8,052 nucleotides of DNA from an uncultured Ruminococcus sp. (GTDB lineage Bacteria > Bacillota > Clostridia > Oscillospirales > Ruminococcaceae), in the NCBI GenBank assembly GCA_905199285.1, contig CAJKFZ010000117.1, positions 1 to 8,052 on the forward strand. Direction: 5' to 3'. Under the pieces are notes generated by a model. That model ran no database searches and was not told the DNA's origin. It saw nothing but the letters and a program-made list of their open reading frames with translations. Of this stretch, positions 1 through 5,905 are shown in pieces. Both the position numbers and the translations under genes were made by a program. The stretch's first letter is position 1; each line of letters starts with the position of its first letter.

Positions 1-288
1 GTTCTGCTGCTTCTTCCGGTTCTGGAACTGCGATTTCCTCTATCATAGGTTCTGCTACTTCTTCCGGTTCGGGAACTGCGATTTCCTCTATCACAGGTTC
101 TGCTACTTCTTCTGGTTCGGGAACTGCGATTTCTTCTATCACAGGTTCTGCAATCTCTTCCCGTTCTTGAACTGTGATTTCCTCTATCATAGGTTCTGTA
201 ACCTCTTCCGATTCTGGAACTGTGATTTCCTCTATCATAGGTTCTGCAATCTCTTCCGGTTCTGGACCGTCGATTTCTTCTATCACTG
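1..288 (-). repeat. Six tandem 48-bp coding repeats, open at the left edge
   Basis: Units begin at 1, 49, 97, 145, 193 and 241, with no spacers between them. Each encodes 16 residues, read on the minus strand as E-P-[MV]-I-E-E-I-[AT]-V-P-E-P-E-E-[VI]-A with variations. The units at 49-96 and 97-144 differ at only two bases and encode the same peptide. The units at 145-192, 193-240 and 241-288 are more diverged, and the pattern breaks down beyond 289. Identity therefore rises toward the window edge, which suggests recent duplication there and that the array may continue outside. Because 48 is a multiple of three, copy-number change would keep the frame. Confidence 0.93.
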
Positions 289-1456
289 GCTCTGCTGCTT
301 CCGATTCCGCAGCAGGAGTATCATCAATCTTAGGTAAAGAAATCTCTTCCATTTCAGCGGGAATCTCTTCCGATTCTGATGTCTGAACACCGAAAATACG
401 GTTCACAACATCATCCCACTCTGAAATTCCAGATAAATCAAGCTGTTCCGGTTCTTCCGGCTCAGCTTCAGGTTCCGGCTCGACAGCAGACAACTCATGT
501 TCGGCAACATCAATAACAGACGAATCGTTTTCATATTTGCTTACAGGTTCAGAAGAAGCTGATACATCCGTCTGCTCCGAGGTAGGATCAATAGAGAACA
601 TTTTCATAATGTCATCCTCGGATTCAATAACAATTTCAGGTTTATTTTCAACTTGTTCCGAATGAATTTCTTCTACAGCAGGCTGGGCAGCAACATTCTC
701 AAAAGAAATATCATCCATTTCTTCTGGTTCTTCGATCTCCTCCGGTTCATCATCCTGCTTAGGAACAGGTATTGCAAACTGAGCAAGAAAATCATCCTGG
801 ATCAGCGGTTCTTTGCTTGAATCAACATCCTCTTCCGGCTTCTGTATTGCGAACTGAGCAAGGAAGTCATCCTGAAGATCGGGTTCCTCTTCAGTTTCCT
901 CCGGAACATCTATAGCAAATTCAGCGAGATCATCATCAAGAGCGACTTTATCATTTGTCTTCATTTTTTCAGCAGCTTCCAAAGCCTCTCTCTCGGCTCT
1001 TTCAGCTTCTTCGGCAGCACGTTTTCTTTCAGCCTCTTCGGCGGCAGCCTTTGCAGCAGCTTCTTCTGCGGCTCTTGCAGCCTCTTCTGCTTCTCTTTTA
1101 GCAACTGCTAATCTTTCTTCCTCTTCCAGACGCTTTTGTTCCTCAGTTTTAGTAATTTTCGCAGTAGTATTGCCCAAAGGAATAATACCCTCGTCCTCAA
1201 TACCCTTCTTAGCTCTTGCACGCTCTTCTTTAAGAAGCTTTGCCATTTCCTTTTTATCGGCTTTGATGATTTTTTTTGCGAGCTTTTCTTTACATTTTTC
1301 GCAGGTGATTTCTTTAAGGTCGGTCATTTTGCCGCCCTTACTGAATCTGGATGCGTTTTCCGGTTTAGTAAGAACAACGCCGCATCCGGTTTTTTTCTCA
1401 TCATCAGTGCCGTGAACCTCATCGTTGAACGAAGATGTTACGAGTATAATATCCAT
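1..1456 (-). CDS. Acidic coiled-coil repeat protein with N-terminal Cys/His cluster, C-terminus beyond window
   Basis: This frame is open from an ATG at 1456 to the window edge (485 residues, no stop), so the C-terminus is missing. A ribosome site GGAG (1463-1466) lies 6 nt before the ATG. I do not recognise a named family. Residues 1-100 form a small basic domain with H15, C25 and the pair C52/C55 (TCEKC), a possible zinc site. About 104-165 is an Ala/Glu/Arg-rich helix, probably a coiled coil; database hits to TolA-like proteins here would be compositional. From about 170 the chain is very acidic and probably disordered. It carries DD-x-x-x-x-F-[AS]-I motifs at 174-182, 196-204, 221-229 and 281-289, and a weaker one at 348-356. 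Residues 389-484 are six 16-residue repeats of the type EPVIEEIAVPEPEEVA. No signal peptide or membrane segment is visible, so a cytoplasmic scaffold or adaptor is possible. That role is inference; the reading frame itself is well supported. Confidence 0.85.
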   Translation of the reverse strand, partial: MDIILVTSSFNDEVHGTDDEKKTGCGVVLTKPENASRFSKGGKMTDLKEITCEKCKEKLAKKIIKADKKEMAKLLKEERARAKKGIEDEGIIPLGNTTAKITKTEEQKRLEEEERLAVAKREAEEAARAAEEAAAKAAAEEAERKRAAEEAERAEREALEAAEKMKTNDKVALDDDLAEFAIDVPEETEEEPDLQDDFLAQFAIQKPEEDVDSSKEPLIQDDFLAQFAIPVPKQDDEPEEIEEPEEMDDISFENVAAQPAVEEIHSEQVENKPEIVIESEDDIMKMFSIDPTSEQTDVSASSEPVSKYENDSSVIDVAEHELSAVEPEPEAEPEEPEQLDLSGISEWDDVVNRIFGVQTSESEEIPAEMEEISLPKIDDTPAAESEAAEPVIEEIDGPEPEEIAEPMIEEITVPESEEVTEPMIEEITVQEREEIAEPVIEEIAVPEPEEVAEPVIEEIAVPEPEEVAEPMIEEIAVPEPEEAAE

Positions 1457-1612
1457 AATAATCTCCACAGCCGCAGCAAACAGATACAGCGGCTTCCGCT
1501 TTACGGCAGCGGCTCGCCGATTTCCCACTCTCCTGAAACTGTTTCATACGCAGACCTCTTGACAATATAAACAAAAAAATCAGTCCGCAAACAGTCAAAG
1601 GCAGATAAATAC
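1457..1612 (-). promoter_or_regulatory. Structured 5' leader of the repeat-protein gene
   Basis: About 155 nt separate the predicted transcription start from the ATG at 1456. The half nearest the gene is GC-rich in an A/T-rich surrounding. In transcript order it holds four short complementary segments: CCGCT (1508-1512), AGCGG (1496-1500), AGCCGCT (1488-1494) and GCGGCT (1469-1474). Neighbouring segments can pair 1:2, 2:3 or 3:4, and these pairings exclude each other. The last segment ends 2 nt before the GGAG ribosome site. The geometry resembles an attenuator acting on translation, but I recognise no known riboswitch class. A short frame begins at an ATG at 1547, 7 nt after AAGAGG, and ends at 1419 inside the main gene in another frame; it could be a leader peptide or chance. 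Confidence 0.4.
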
Positions 1613-1618
1613 ATATAT

Positions 1619-1647
1619 ATTATACATTATGCAGAAAAAAAAATCAA
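1619..1647 (-). promoter_or_regulatory. Sigma-A promoter for the repeat-protein gene
   Basis: On the minus strand a -35 box TTGATT (1642-1647) and a perfect -10 box TATAAT (1619-1624) are separated by 17 nt. Transcription would start near 1612, giving the long leader described separately. Confidence 0.72.
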
Positions 1648-1702
1648 CACTCTATGAAAAATTTCTCCGAAAAAATATACCGAAAATTAATTTTTTGGAA
1701 AA

Positions 1703-1719
1703 AATAACAAATTGTTATT
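1703..1719. repeat. 8-bp A/T inverted repeat in the divergent intergenic region
   Basis: AATAACAA and TTGTTATT flank a single central A, a perfect dyad. It lies between the outward-facing promoters (-35 boxes at 1642-1647 and 1811-1816). It could be an operator or a weak A/T hairpin; the T-run after it (1721-1728) would also suit a poor terminator. The rest of 1648-1810 is A/T-rich without a gene. The 10-mer AAAATTTCTC occurs there at 1658, 1768 and 1794. Confidence 0.45.
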
Positions 1720-1810
1720 GATTTTTTTGTAAAAATCATCTATGAAATTTGGATAAATTCAGATTGGAAAATTTCTCAGAATCAAAAATCCAAAAAATTT
1801 CTCAAAACCA

Positions 1811-1839
1811 TTGCAGAATGGAAAAAAATGTGGTAAAAT
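1811..1839 (+). promoter_or_regulatory. Extended -10 sigma-A promoter for prfB
   Basis: The -35 box TTGCAG (1811-1816) and -10 box TAAAAT (1834-1839) are 17 nt apart, with the extended element TGG directly before the -10. The expected start near 1846 lies downstream of an in-frame ATG at 1843, which supports the ATG at 1873 as the prfB start. Confidence 0.68.
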
Positions 1840-1872
1840 ATAATGTATGTATCTATGAAAGGATTTGAAATT

Positions 1873-2988
1873 ATGATTATTCTTGATGATCTCAGAGTCG
1901 AAATGGTCGGATACCGCAAGGAAATGACCGAGCTTGCCGACGTTCTGAATATAAAAACAGCCAAAGAAAGAGTAACCGCTCTCAGCGAAGAAACTGCAAA
2001 AGACGGTTTCTGGGACGATCTTGAAATCTCCCAGAAGGTTCTCAAAGAGCAGAAGTCCCTTGAACGCAAAATTGAAAAATACAACAAGCTCAACGACAGT
2101 CTTGAAGACCTTATAACTCTAATCGAGCTTTCCATCGAAGAGGATGACGACAGTTCTATTGAAGAAATAAAGGCAGAAGCCGAAACATTCAAAACCAAGC
2201 TTGAAGATGAAAAACTTTCAACTCTTCTCACGGGCGAATACGACAGTGCAAACGCTATCCTGACTTTCCATGCCGGCGCAGGCGGAACAGAAGCTCAGGA
2301 CTGGGCGGAAATGCTTTATAGAATGTATAATCACTGGGCAGAGCGTCACGATTATAAGGTAACTCTCATGGATTACCTCGACGGAGATGATGCCGGAATG
2401 AAGTCCGCTTCGATTCTTATCGAGGGAGACAACGCTTACGGCTATATGAAATCGGAATCAGGCGTCCACCGTCTTGTCCGCATATCTCCGTTCGACGCAT
2501 CCGGAAGAAGACATACTTCATTCGCAGCGCTTGAAGTTATGCCTGAAATCGACGATACTATTGAAGTTGATATCCGTCCGGAAGATATTGAAATGGAAGT
2601 TTACCGTTCCAGCGGAGCAGGCGGACAGAAAGTAAACAAAACCAGTTCCGCAGTACGTCTTATCCATAAACCGACCGGAATCGTTGTGTCGTGTCAGACT
2701 CAGCGAAGCCAGTATCAGAATAAGGACTACGCAATGAAAATGCTCCGTTCAAAGCTTGTTGAGATAAAAGAGCGTGAGCATCTTGAAAAAATCGAAGATA
2801 TCAAGGGGGTACAGCGAGAGATCGCATGGGGCTCGCAGATTCGTTCCTATGTTTTCATGCCGTATACTCTCGCAAAAGACCACAGAACAGGCTTTGAAAA
2901 CGGAAACATTCAGGCTGTTATGGACGGCGATATCGACGGCTTTATCAACGCATACCTGAAATCGCTCTCCCACGGAACATTGCAGTAA
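1873..2988 (+). CDS. prfB: Peptide chain release factor 2
   Basis: RF2 reads UGA and UAA stop codons in the ribosomal A site and triggers release of the finished protein. The 371-residue product covers the usual RF2 length. An acidic helical N-terminal domain is followed by the GTEAQDW block, the codon-reading tripeptide SPF at 205-207 (the RF2 signature; RF1 has PxT), and GGQ at 250-252 in the peptidyl-transferase loop. The C-terminal part carries WGSQIRSYV and AVMDGDID, typical of RF2. The start at 1873 is chosen because AAAGGA (1858-1863) sits 9 nt upstream and an upstream ATG at 1843 would precede the predicted transcript start. Most bacterial prfB genes need a +1 frameshift at an early in-frame UGA; this one reads continuously with no UGA, so that self-regulation is absent. 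It is transcribed alone, from its own promoter to its own terminator. Confidence 0.97.
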   Translation: MIILDDLRVEMVGYRKEMTELADVLNIKTAKERVTALSEETAKDGFWDDLEISQKVLKEQKSLERKIEKYNKLNDSLEDLITLIELSIEEDDDSSIEEIKAEAETFKTKLEDEKLSTLLTGEYDSANAILTFHAGAGGTEAQDWAEMLYRMYNHWAERHDYKVTLMDYLDGDDAGMKSASILIEGDNAYGYMKSESGVHRLVRISPFDASGRRHTSFAALEVMPEIDDTIEVDIRPEDIEMEVYRSSGAGGQKVNKTSSAVRLIHKPTGIVVSCQTQRSQYQNKDYAMKMLRSKLVEIKEREHLEKIEDIKGVQREIAWGSQIRSYVFMPYTLAKDHRTGFENGNIQAVMDGDIDGFINAYLKSLSHGTLQ

Positions 2989-3002
2989 AACAAAAATGTT
3001 AC

Positions 3003-3045
3003 AAAGCCGCCTTTGATGCGATATCTCAAAAGCGGCTTTTATTTT
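3003..3045 (+). terminator. Rho-independent terminator after prfB
   Basis: The core stem pairs AAAGCCGC (3003-3010) with GCGGCTTT (3032-3039), and CTTTGA (3011-3016) can extend it with TCAAAA (3026-3031) through one bulge. TTTTATTTT follows. It begins 14 nt after the prfB stop and ends just before the ribosome site of the next gene. Confidence 0.88.
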
Positions 3046-3063
3046 AATATTACGGAGGTATTT

Positions 3064-3465
3064 ATGAAATTAGACGGATTCGGATTATTTGTAAATAATA
3101 TGGAAAAAATGATTCGTTTTTACAGAGATGTTCTTGGCTTTGAGATCAAAGAAGATGAAAATACATCTAACGTGTATCTGATAAAGGACGGCACATTATT
3201 CTTGCTCTATGGAAGAAAAGACTTTGAAGAAATGACAAATAGAAATTATGAATATTCTAAGCACGTTAACGGTCACTTTGAAATCGCATTGTATGTGGAT
3301 ACCTTTGAAGAAGTAGATATTGAATATGATAAAGCTATTGCCAAGGGTGCAGCTCCTATCTTAAAACCAACAACTGAACCTTGGGGGCAAAGAACCTGCT
3401 ATATAGCCGATCCGGAAGGTAATTTAATTGAAATAGGCTCATTCAACAAGCCTTTTGAACGTTAA
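3064..3465 (+). CDS. VOC superfamily (glyoxalase/bleomycin-resistance fold) protein
   Basis: The 133-residue product matches a single VOC-fold chain of two beta-alpha-beta-beta-beta units. The first unit holds FYRDVLGFEI (19-28) and the strand VYLIKDGTLFLL. The second holds FEIALYV (72-78), the helix around 84-95, and the signature YIADPEGNLIEI (113-124). Metal-dependent members usually have a His or Glu on the first strand, on the FEIAL strand and on the last strand; E73 and E123 fit the last two, but the first strand (DGFGLFV) lacks a clear ligand, so lyase activity is doubtful. A binding or drug-sequestering role is as likely; the substrate cannot be told. GGAGG (3054-3058) is 5 nt before the ATG. 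No convincing promoter is seen, because the prfB terminator lies directly upstream. Half of its ten leucines are TTA, a codon absent from prfB. It converges on the acetyltransferase gene with 7 nt between stops. Confidence 0.86.
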   Translation: MKLDGFGLFVNNMEKMIRFYRDVLGFEIKEDENTSNVYLIKDGTLFLLYGRKDFEEMTNRNYEYSKHVNGHFEIALYVDTFEEVDIEYDKAIAKGAAPILKPTTEPWGQRTCYIADPEGNLIEIGSFNKPFER

Positions 3466-3472
3466 TAAGAGT

Positions 3473-4036
3473 TTATAATTTTCCATTATACTCATTTCTT
3501 AAAATAGAAAAATACAATCTGCCAACATATTCTCCACCCATGTAAAAATAATCACGCAATGTTCCCTCATATGTAAATCCGCACTTTTCTATAACACGTT
3601 TGGAAGGTTTATTTATGGTTTTAGTACAAATCTGAACTTTATGAAGATTTATTTTATCAAATCCATATGCAATTACCGCTTTGGCTGCTTCAGTTGCAAA
3701 GCCTTTACACTGAAAATCAGAACCAATACAGTATTCAATTTCTGCAAAATGGTTTTTGCTGTCCACAAGGAAATATGCTATCTGTCCTATACATTCGCCT
3801 GATTTTTTCTCAATAACAGCCCAGCGGTAATAGTCATTTTTCTCATAAGAACCAATATATTTATCAAGTAATTCTCTTACAGCGTCTTTAGTAGAATATA
3901 CAGGCTCAGAATATAAAGACTGTATTTTTTCGTCAGCAACCCAGTATTTCAGCATTGCATTATCATCCGTATACTCAAATCGGCGAAGTATTAATCTTTC
4001 AGTTTCTATTGTGTTAGTACCAATATGTGTAAGCAT
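3473..4036 (-). CDS. GNAT family N-acetyltransferase, RimJ/RimL-like
   Basis: The product (187 residues) has the layout of GNAT enzymes that move acetyl from acetyl-CoA to an amine. TIETERLILRRF near the N-terminus is the typical opening of the RimJ/RimL-like group. The central strand AEIEYCIG leads into the acetyl-CoA pyrophosphate loop QCKGFATEA, and NKPSKRVIEKCGF plus the closing YFSILRNEY are also characteristic. The acceptor could be a ribosomal protein N-terminus, an antibiotic or a small metabolite; the sequence does not decide. The ATG at 4036 is preferred because GGAG (4045-4048) lies 8 nt before it; an upstream in-frame ATG at 4087 would lie inside a hairpin and ahead of the predicted promoter. 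The codons are A/T-rich, with several TTA leucines, as in the converging VOC gene. Confidence 0.88.
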   Translation of the reverse strand: MLTHIGTNTIETERLILRRFEYTDDNAMLKYWVADEKIQSLYSEPVYSTKDAVRELLDKYIGSYEKNDYYRWAVIEKKSGECIGQIAYFLVDSKNHFAEIEYCIGSDFQCKGFATEAAKAVIAYGFDKINLHKVQICTKTINKPSKRVIEKCGFTYEGTLRDYFYMGGEYVGRLYFSILRNEYNGKL

Positions 4037-4057
4037 TTTTAACACTCCAATTTTCAA

Positions 4058-4087
4058 ATTATCTATAAATAACCTGAGAAAAATCAA
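4058..4087 (-). promoter_or_regulatory. Probable promoter of the GNAT gene, inside a terminator hairpin
   Basis: On the minus strand TTGATT (4082-4087) and GATAAT (4058-4063) are separated by 18 nt, placing the start near 4051 and leaving a very short leader. The -35 box overlaps the loop of the hairpin at 4069-4102, so the GNAT promoter is embedded in the terminator of the preceding operon. Confidence 0.45.
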
Positions 4088-4102
4088 CTCTTCTCAGGTT
4101 AT
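4069..4102 (-). terminator. Hairpin terminator of the rsmD-coaD operon
   Basis: A perfect 12-bp stem (4069-4080 with 4091-4102, core AACCTGAGAA/TTCTCAGGTT) encloses a 10-nt loop. It lies 12 nt after the stop of the coiled-coil gene that ends the operon. The T-tract on the minus strand is weak (ATTTATAG), while the plus side has ATATTTTT, so it may work in both directions or better against plus-strand transcripts. Confidence 0.72.
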
Positions 4103-4113
4103 ATTTTTCGTTA

Positions 4114-4623
4114 TCACTTTTTAGGAGCAGACGCTGAATTCTGCGCATTTGTTTTAAGAGCCTTATTATCAGCCGCAAGAGTAGTGCTGAGCTTGCTCTT
4201 GACAGCCTTTATGTTCTGAAGGCTTCTTGAATAATAATTCTCTGTATCGTTGAGCATTTTTGCAACGGAAACCGCAGCATTCTGCTGTAAGCTTTTAGCG
4301 GCTGCCTGAGCCTTTGTTATCATATCGACAGCCTTTCTTCTTGCTTCCGCAACGATAGCCTCACGGGAAACTATCTGAGCAGCTCTTTCCTCGGCTTTTC
4401 TGATAATGCTCTCGGCAGTGATCTTTGCCTCGTTAAGAATACGCTGACAGTCGAACTCGATCTTCTTTGCTTCTTTAAGCTCATGGGGCATATGAAGACG
4501 AACATCGTTTATAAGCTCTCTCATACGCTCGCCGTCTATAACCTTTTTATGCGCAACAAAGGGCATGGATGAAGCTTTGTCAAGAAGCTCGTCCATCTCT
4601 TCAAGGATCTCATCAATACTCAT
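4114..4623 (-). CDS. Conserved coaD-linked coiled-coil protein of unknown function
   Basis: The product has 169 residues. Residues 1-50 hold a short conserved-looking block (DELLDKASSMPF, then ERMRELINDVRLHMP). Most of 48-150 is predicted helix rich in Ala, Glu, Lys and Arg with heptad-like spacing, and the tail is Ala/Ser/Lys-rich and probably disordered. From memory, similar clostridial proteins beside coaD are often labelled 'ATPase' or V-type ATPase subunit H-like because of the coiled coil; no Walker motif or other nucleotide site is present, so that label is not supported. A DivIVA-like structural role is conceivable but unproven. There is no signal peptide or membrane segment. The start is firm: GAGAGG, formed by the last codons of coaD, lies 8 nt before the ATG, and only 5 nt separate the two genes, so translation is likely coupled. 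Confidence 0.83.
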   Translation of the reverse strand: MSIDEILEEMDELLDKASSMPFVAHKKVIDGERMRELINDVRLHMPHELKEAKKIEFDCQRILNEAKITAESIIRKAEERAAQIVSREAIVAEARRKAVDMITKAQAAAKSLQQNAAVSVAKMLNDTENYYSRSLQNIKAVKSKLSTTLAADNKALKTNAQNSASAPKK

Positions 4624-4628
4624 AAAAA

Positions 4629-5120
4629 TTACCTCTCTTTAATAAGTCGTTGTTTTATATCATCAAGAATAATTTCGGGAACGAAATGGCTTATATCGCC
4701 GCCAAAATAAGCGATCTGCTTGACAACGCTTGAACTGAGATACATATTCTCTGCCGCAGTTGTAAGAAAAACCGTTTCCGCACCCGCATAAAGCTTTTTG
4801 TTTGCAAGAGCCATCTGGAACTCATATTCAAAATCGCTTACCGCACGAAGTCCCTTCACAATGGCAATTGCGCCGACATTTCTTACATAATCCGCAAGAA
4901 GTCCGTCAAGAATGTCAATAACCACATTATCAAGATCATGCGTGACCGATTCTATCATAAGCATTCTTTCCGTAGGAGTAAAGCTCGGATGAGCCTTTCC
5001 GGCATTTTTTGAAATAAGAACTATCACCTTATCAAAGAGTTTAGAAGCTCTTGTGATTATGTCAAGATGACCGAGCGTGACCGGATCGAAGCTTCCGGGA
5101 CAAACTGCAATTCTTCTCAT
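4629..5120 (-). CDS. coaD: Phosphopantetheine adenylyltransferase
   Basis: CoaD joins 4'-phosphopantetheine and ATP to give dephospho-CoA and pyrophosphate, the penultimate step of coenzyme A synthesis in the cytosol. The 163 residues match the family length. GSFDPVTLGH at 9-18 is the nucleotidyl-transferase signature ending in the TxGH motif (H18). K42, KGLR at 89-92 and the SSSVVKQ block at 129-135 followed by GGDIS are the expected nucleotide and pantetheine contacts. The gene overlaps the rsmD stop by four bases (ATGA), so the two are translationally coupled. This rsmD-coaD pairing is common in bacteria. Confidence 0.97.
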   Translation of the reverse strand: MRRIAVCPGSFDPVTLGHLDIITRASKLFDKVIVLISKNAGKAHPSFTPTERMLMIESVTHDLDNVVIDILDGLLADYVRNVGAIAIVKGLRAVSDFEYEFQMALANKKLYAGAETVFLTTAAENMYLSSSVVKQIAYFGGDISHFVPEIILDDIKQRLIKER

Positions 5121-5674
5121 TCCTCTGCCCCCTCGTCTGACGGCTTTTCAAAAATAGTCACGTTGATTTTGCCGTAACGGTATGTTTTTCTCAGAACAAG
5201 ACCTTCCGGAACAGCCGGTTCTTCGGCTTCGGCTTCATATTCGCATATGATACAGCCGTTTTCTTTAAGCTTTCTTGCCGCTATCGGAAGAATATTCGCT
5301 ATATGATCGTGCCTGTAAGGAGGATCGAGAATTATTATATCAAAAGCCAGACGTGTAAGCTTTATAAAATCATAGCTGTCACGTGAAATTACTTCCGACT
5401 GTCTCTCAAAACCGGTATTGCGCAGATTTTCATTTACGCATCTTATGGAACGCTGCGAGCTGTCTACAAAAACCGCACGTTTAGCCCCACGGCTGAGCGC
5501 CTCTATTCCCATCTGACCGCTTCCGGCGAAAAGATCGAGAACATAAGCGTCCTCGAGCTGAAACTGAATAGCGGAAAAAATACCTTCTTTAACCTTATCG
5601 GCAGTCGGACGAACATCATATCCCTCCGGAGCAGCAAGTCTTCTTCCTCTTGCAATACCTGTAATAACTCTCAT
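5117..5674 (-). CDS. rsmD: 16S rRNA (guanine-966-N2)-methyltransferase
   Basis: RsmD methylates the exocyclic amine of G966 in 16S rRNA with S-adenosylmethionine during small-subunit assembly. The 185-residue product carries the family opening MRVITGIARGRRL, the RPTADKVKEGIF block (22-33), SAM motif I LDLFAGSGQMGIEALSRG (46-63) and the catalytic DPPY (117-120). The start at 5674 gives the typical MRVITG N-terminus, lies downstream of the predicted transcript start near 5737, and has purine-rich AGGAGAAGAG upstream. An in-frame ATG at 5740 would add 22 residues but falls at or before the transcript start. A small hairpin (5695-5701 with 5704-5710) sits just before the ribosome site. It is the first gene of a three-gene operon with coaD and the coiled-coil gene. 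Confidence 0.96.
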   Translation of the reverse strand: MRVITGIARGRRLAAPEGYDVRPTADKVKEGIFSAIQFQLEDAYVLDLFAGSGQMGIEALSRGAKRAVFVDSSQRSIRCVNENLRNTGFERQSEVISRDSYDFIKLTRLAFDIIILDPPYRHDHIANILPIAARKLKENGCIICEYEAEAEEPAVPEGLVLRKTYRYGKINVTIFEKPSDEGAEE

Positions 5675-5743
5675 ATAAATACTCTTCTCCTGTAGAACCG
5701 CAGGCGGTTCATGGTTGATTTTCCAAGCATAGCTTTGCATACT

Positions 5744-5772
5744 ATTATAAACTATTTTTCAGAACTTGTCTA
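5744..5772 (-). promoter_or_regulatory. Sigma-A promoter of the rsmD-coaD operon
   Basis: On the minus strand TAGACA (5767-5772) and a perfect TATAAT (5744-5749) are 17 nt apart. The start would be near 5737, about 63 nt before the rsmD ATG. The rest of the divergent gap up to 5905 is A/T-rich, and I see nothing else in it. Confidence 0.7.
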
Positions 5773-5905
5773 TATTTTTTATAAAGATATGTGAAATCAC
5801 ACAAAATCAATGCCGTTATTTTGTAATATATTGATACTCCGATATACATTCCGGCGGAAATATTTTACATAACCGTAAAAAATTATAAATTCGTTCATTT
5901 ACCTC

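Noticed and set aside
1..288. CRISPR-like array
   Set aside because: The 48-bp units abut directly with no unique spacers and are in-frame protein repeats.
174..386. Plus-strand Ser/Gly/Ile-rich frame with repeated SSIIGS units
   Set aside because: It is the antisense of the 48-bp coding repeats. A period divisible by three keeps several frames open. It has no ribosome site, and the minus-strand frame is much longer with a promoter and ribosome site.
1457..1560. Known riboswitch (cobalamin, FMN, ZTP and similar) in the GC-rich leader
   Set aside because: None of the conserved core motifs I know could be matched; only generic hairpins are seen.
1136..1570. Two plus-strand frames over the N-terminal part of the repeat-protein gene
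   Set aside because: They lie opposite the Lys/Glu-rich coiled-coil coding region, give Phe/Leu/Ser-rich composition, and lack ribosome sites.
1559..1582. TTGACA on the plus strand as a promoter
   Set aside because: No acceptable -10 box is found 16-18 nt downstream, and no plus-strand gene follows before the prfB promoter.
1843..1872. Upstream in-frame ATG for prfB, ten codons earlier
   Set aside because: It precedes the predicted transcript start near 1846 and has no ribosome site, while the ATG at 1873 has AAAGGA 9 nt upstream.
5675..5740. N-terminal 22-residue extension of rsmD
   Set aside because: It overlaps the leader right after the TATAAT box and is not part of the usual MRVITG start of the family.
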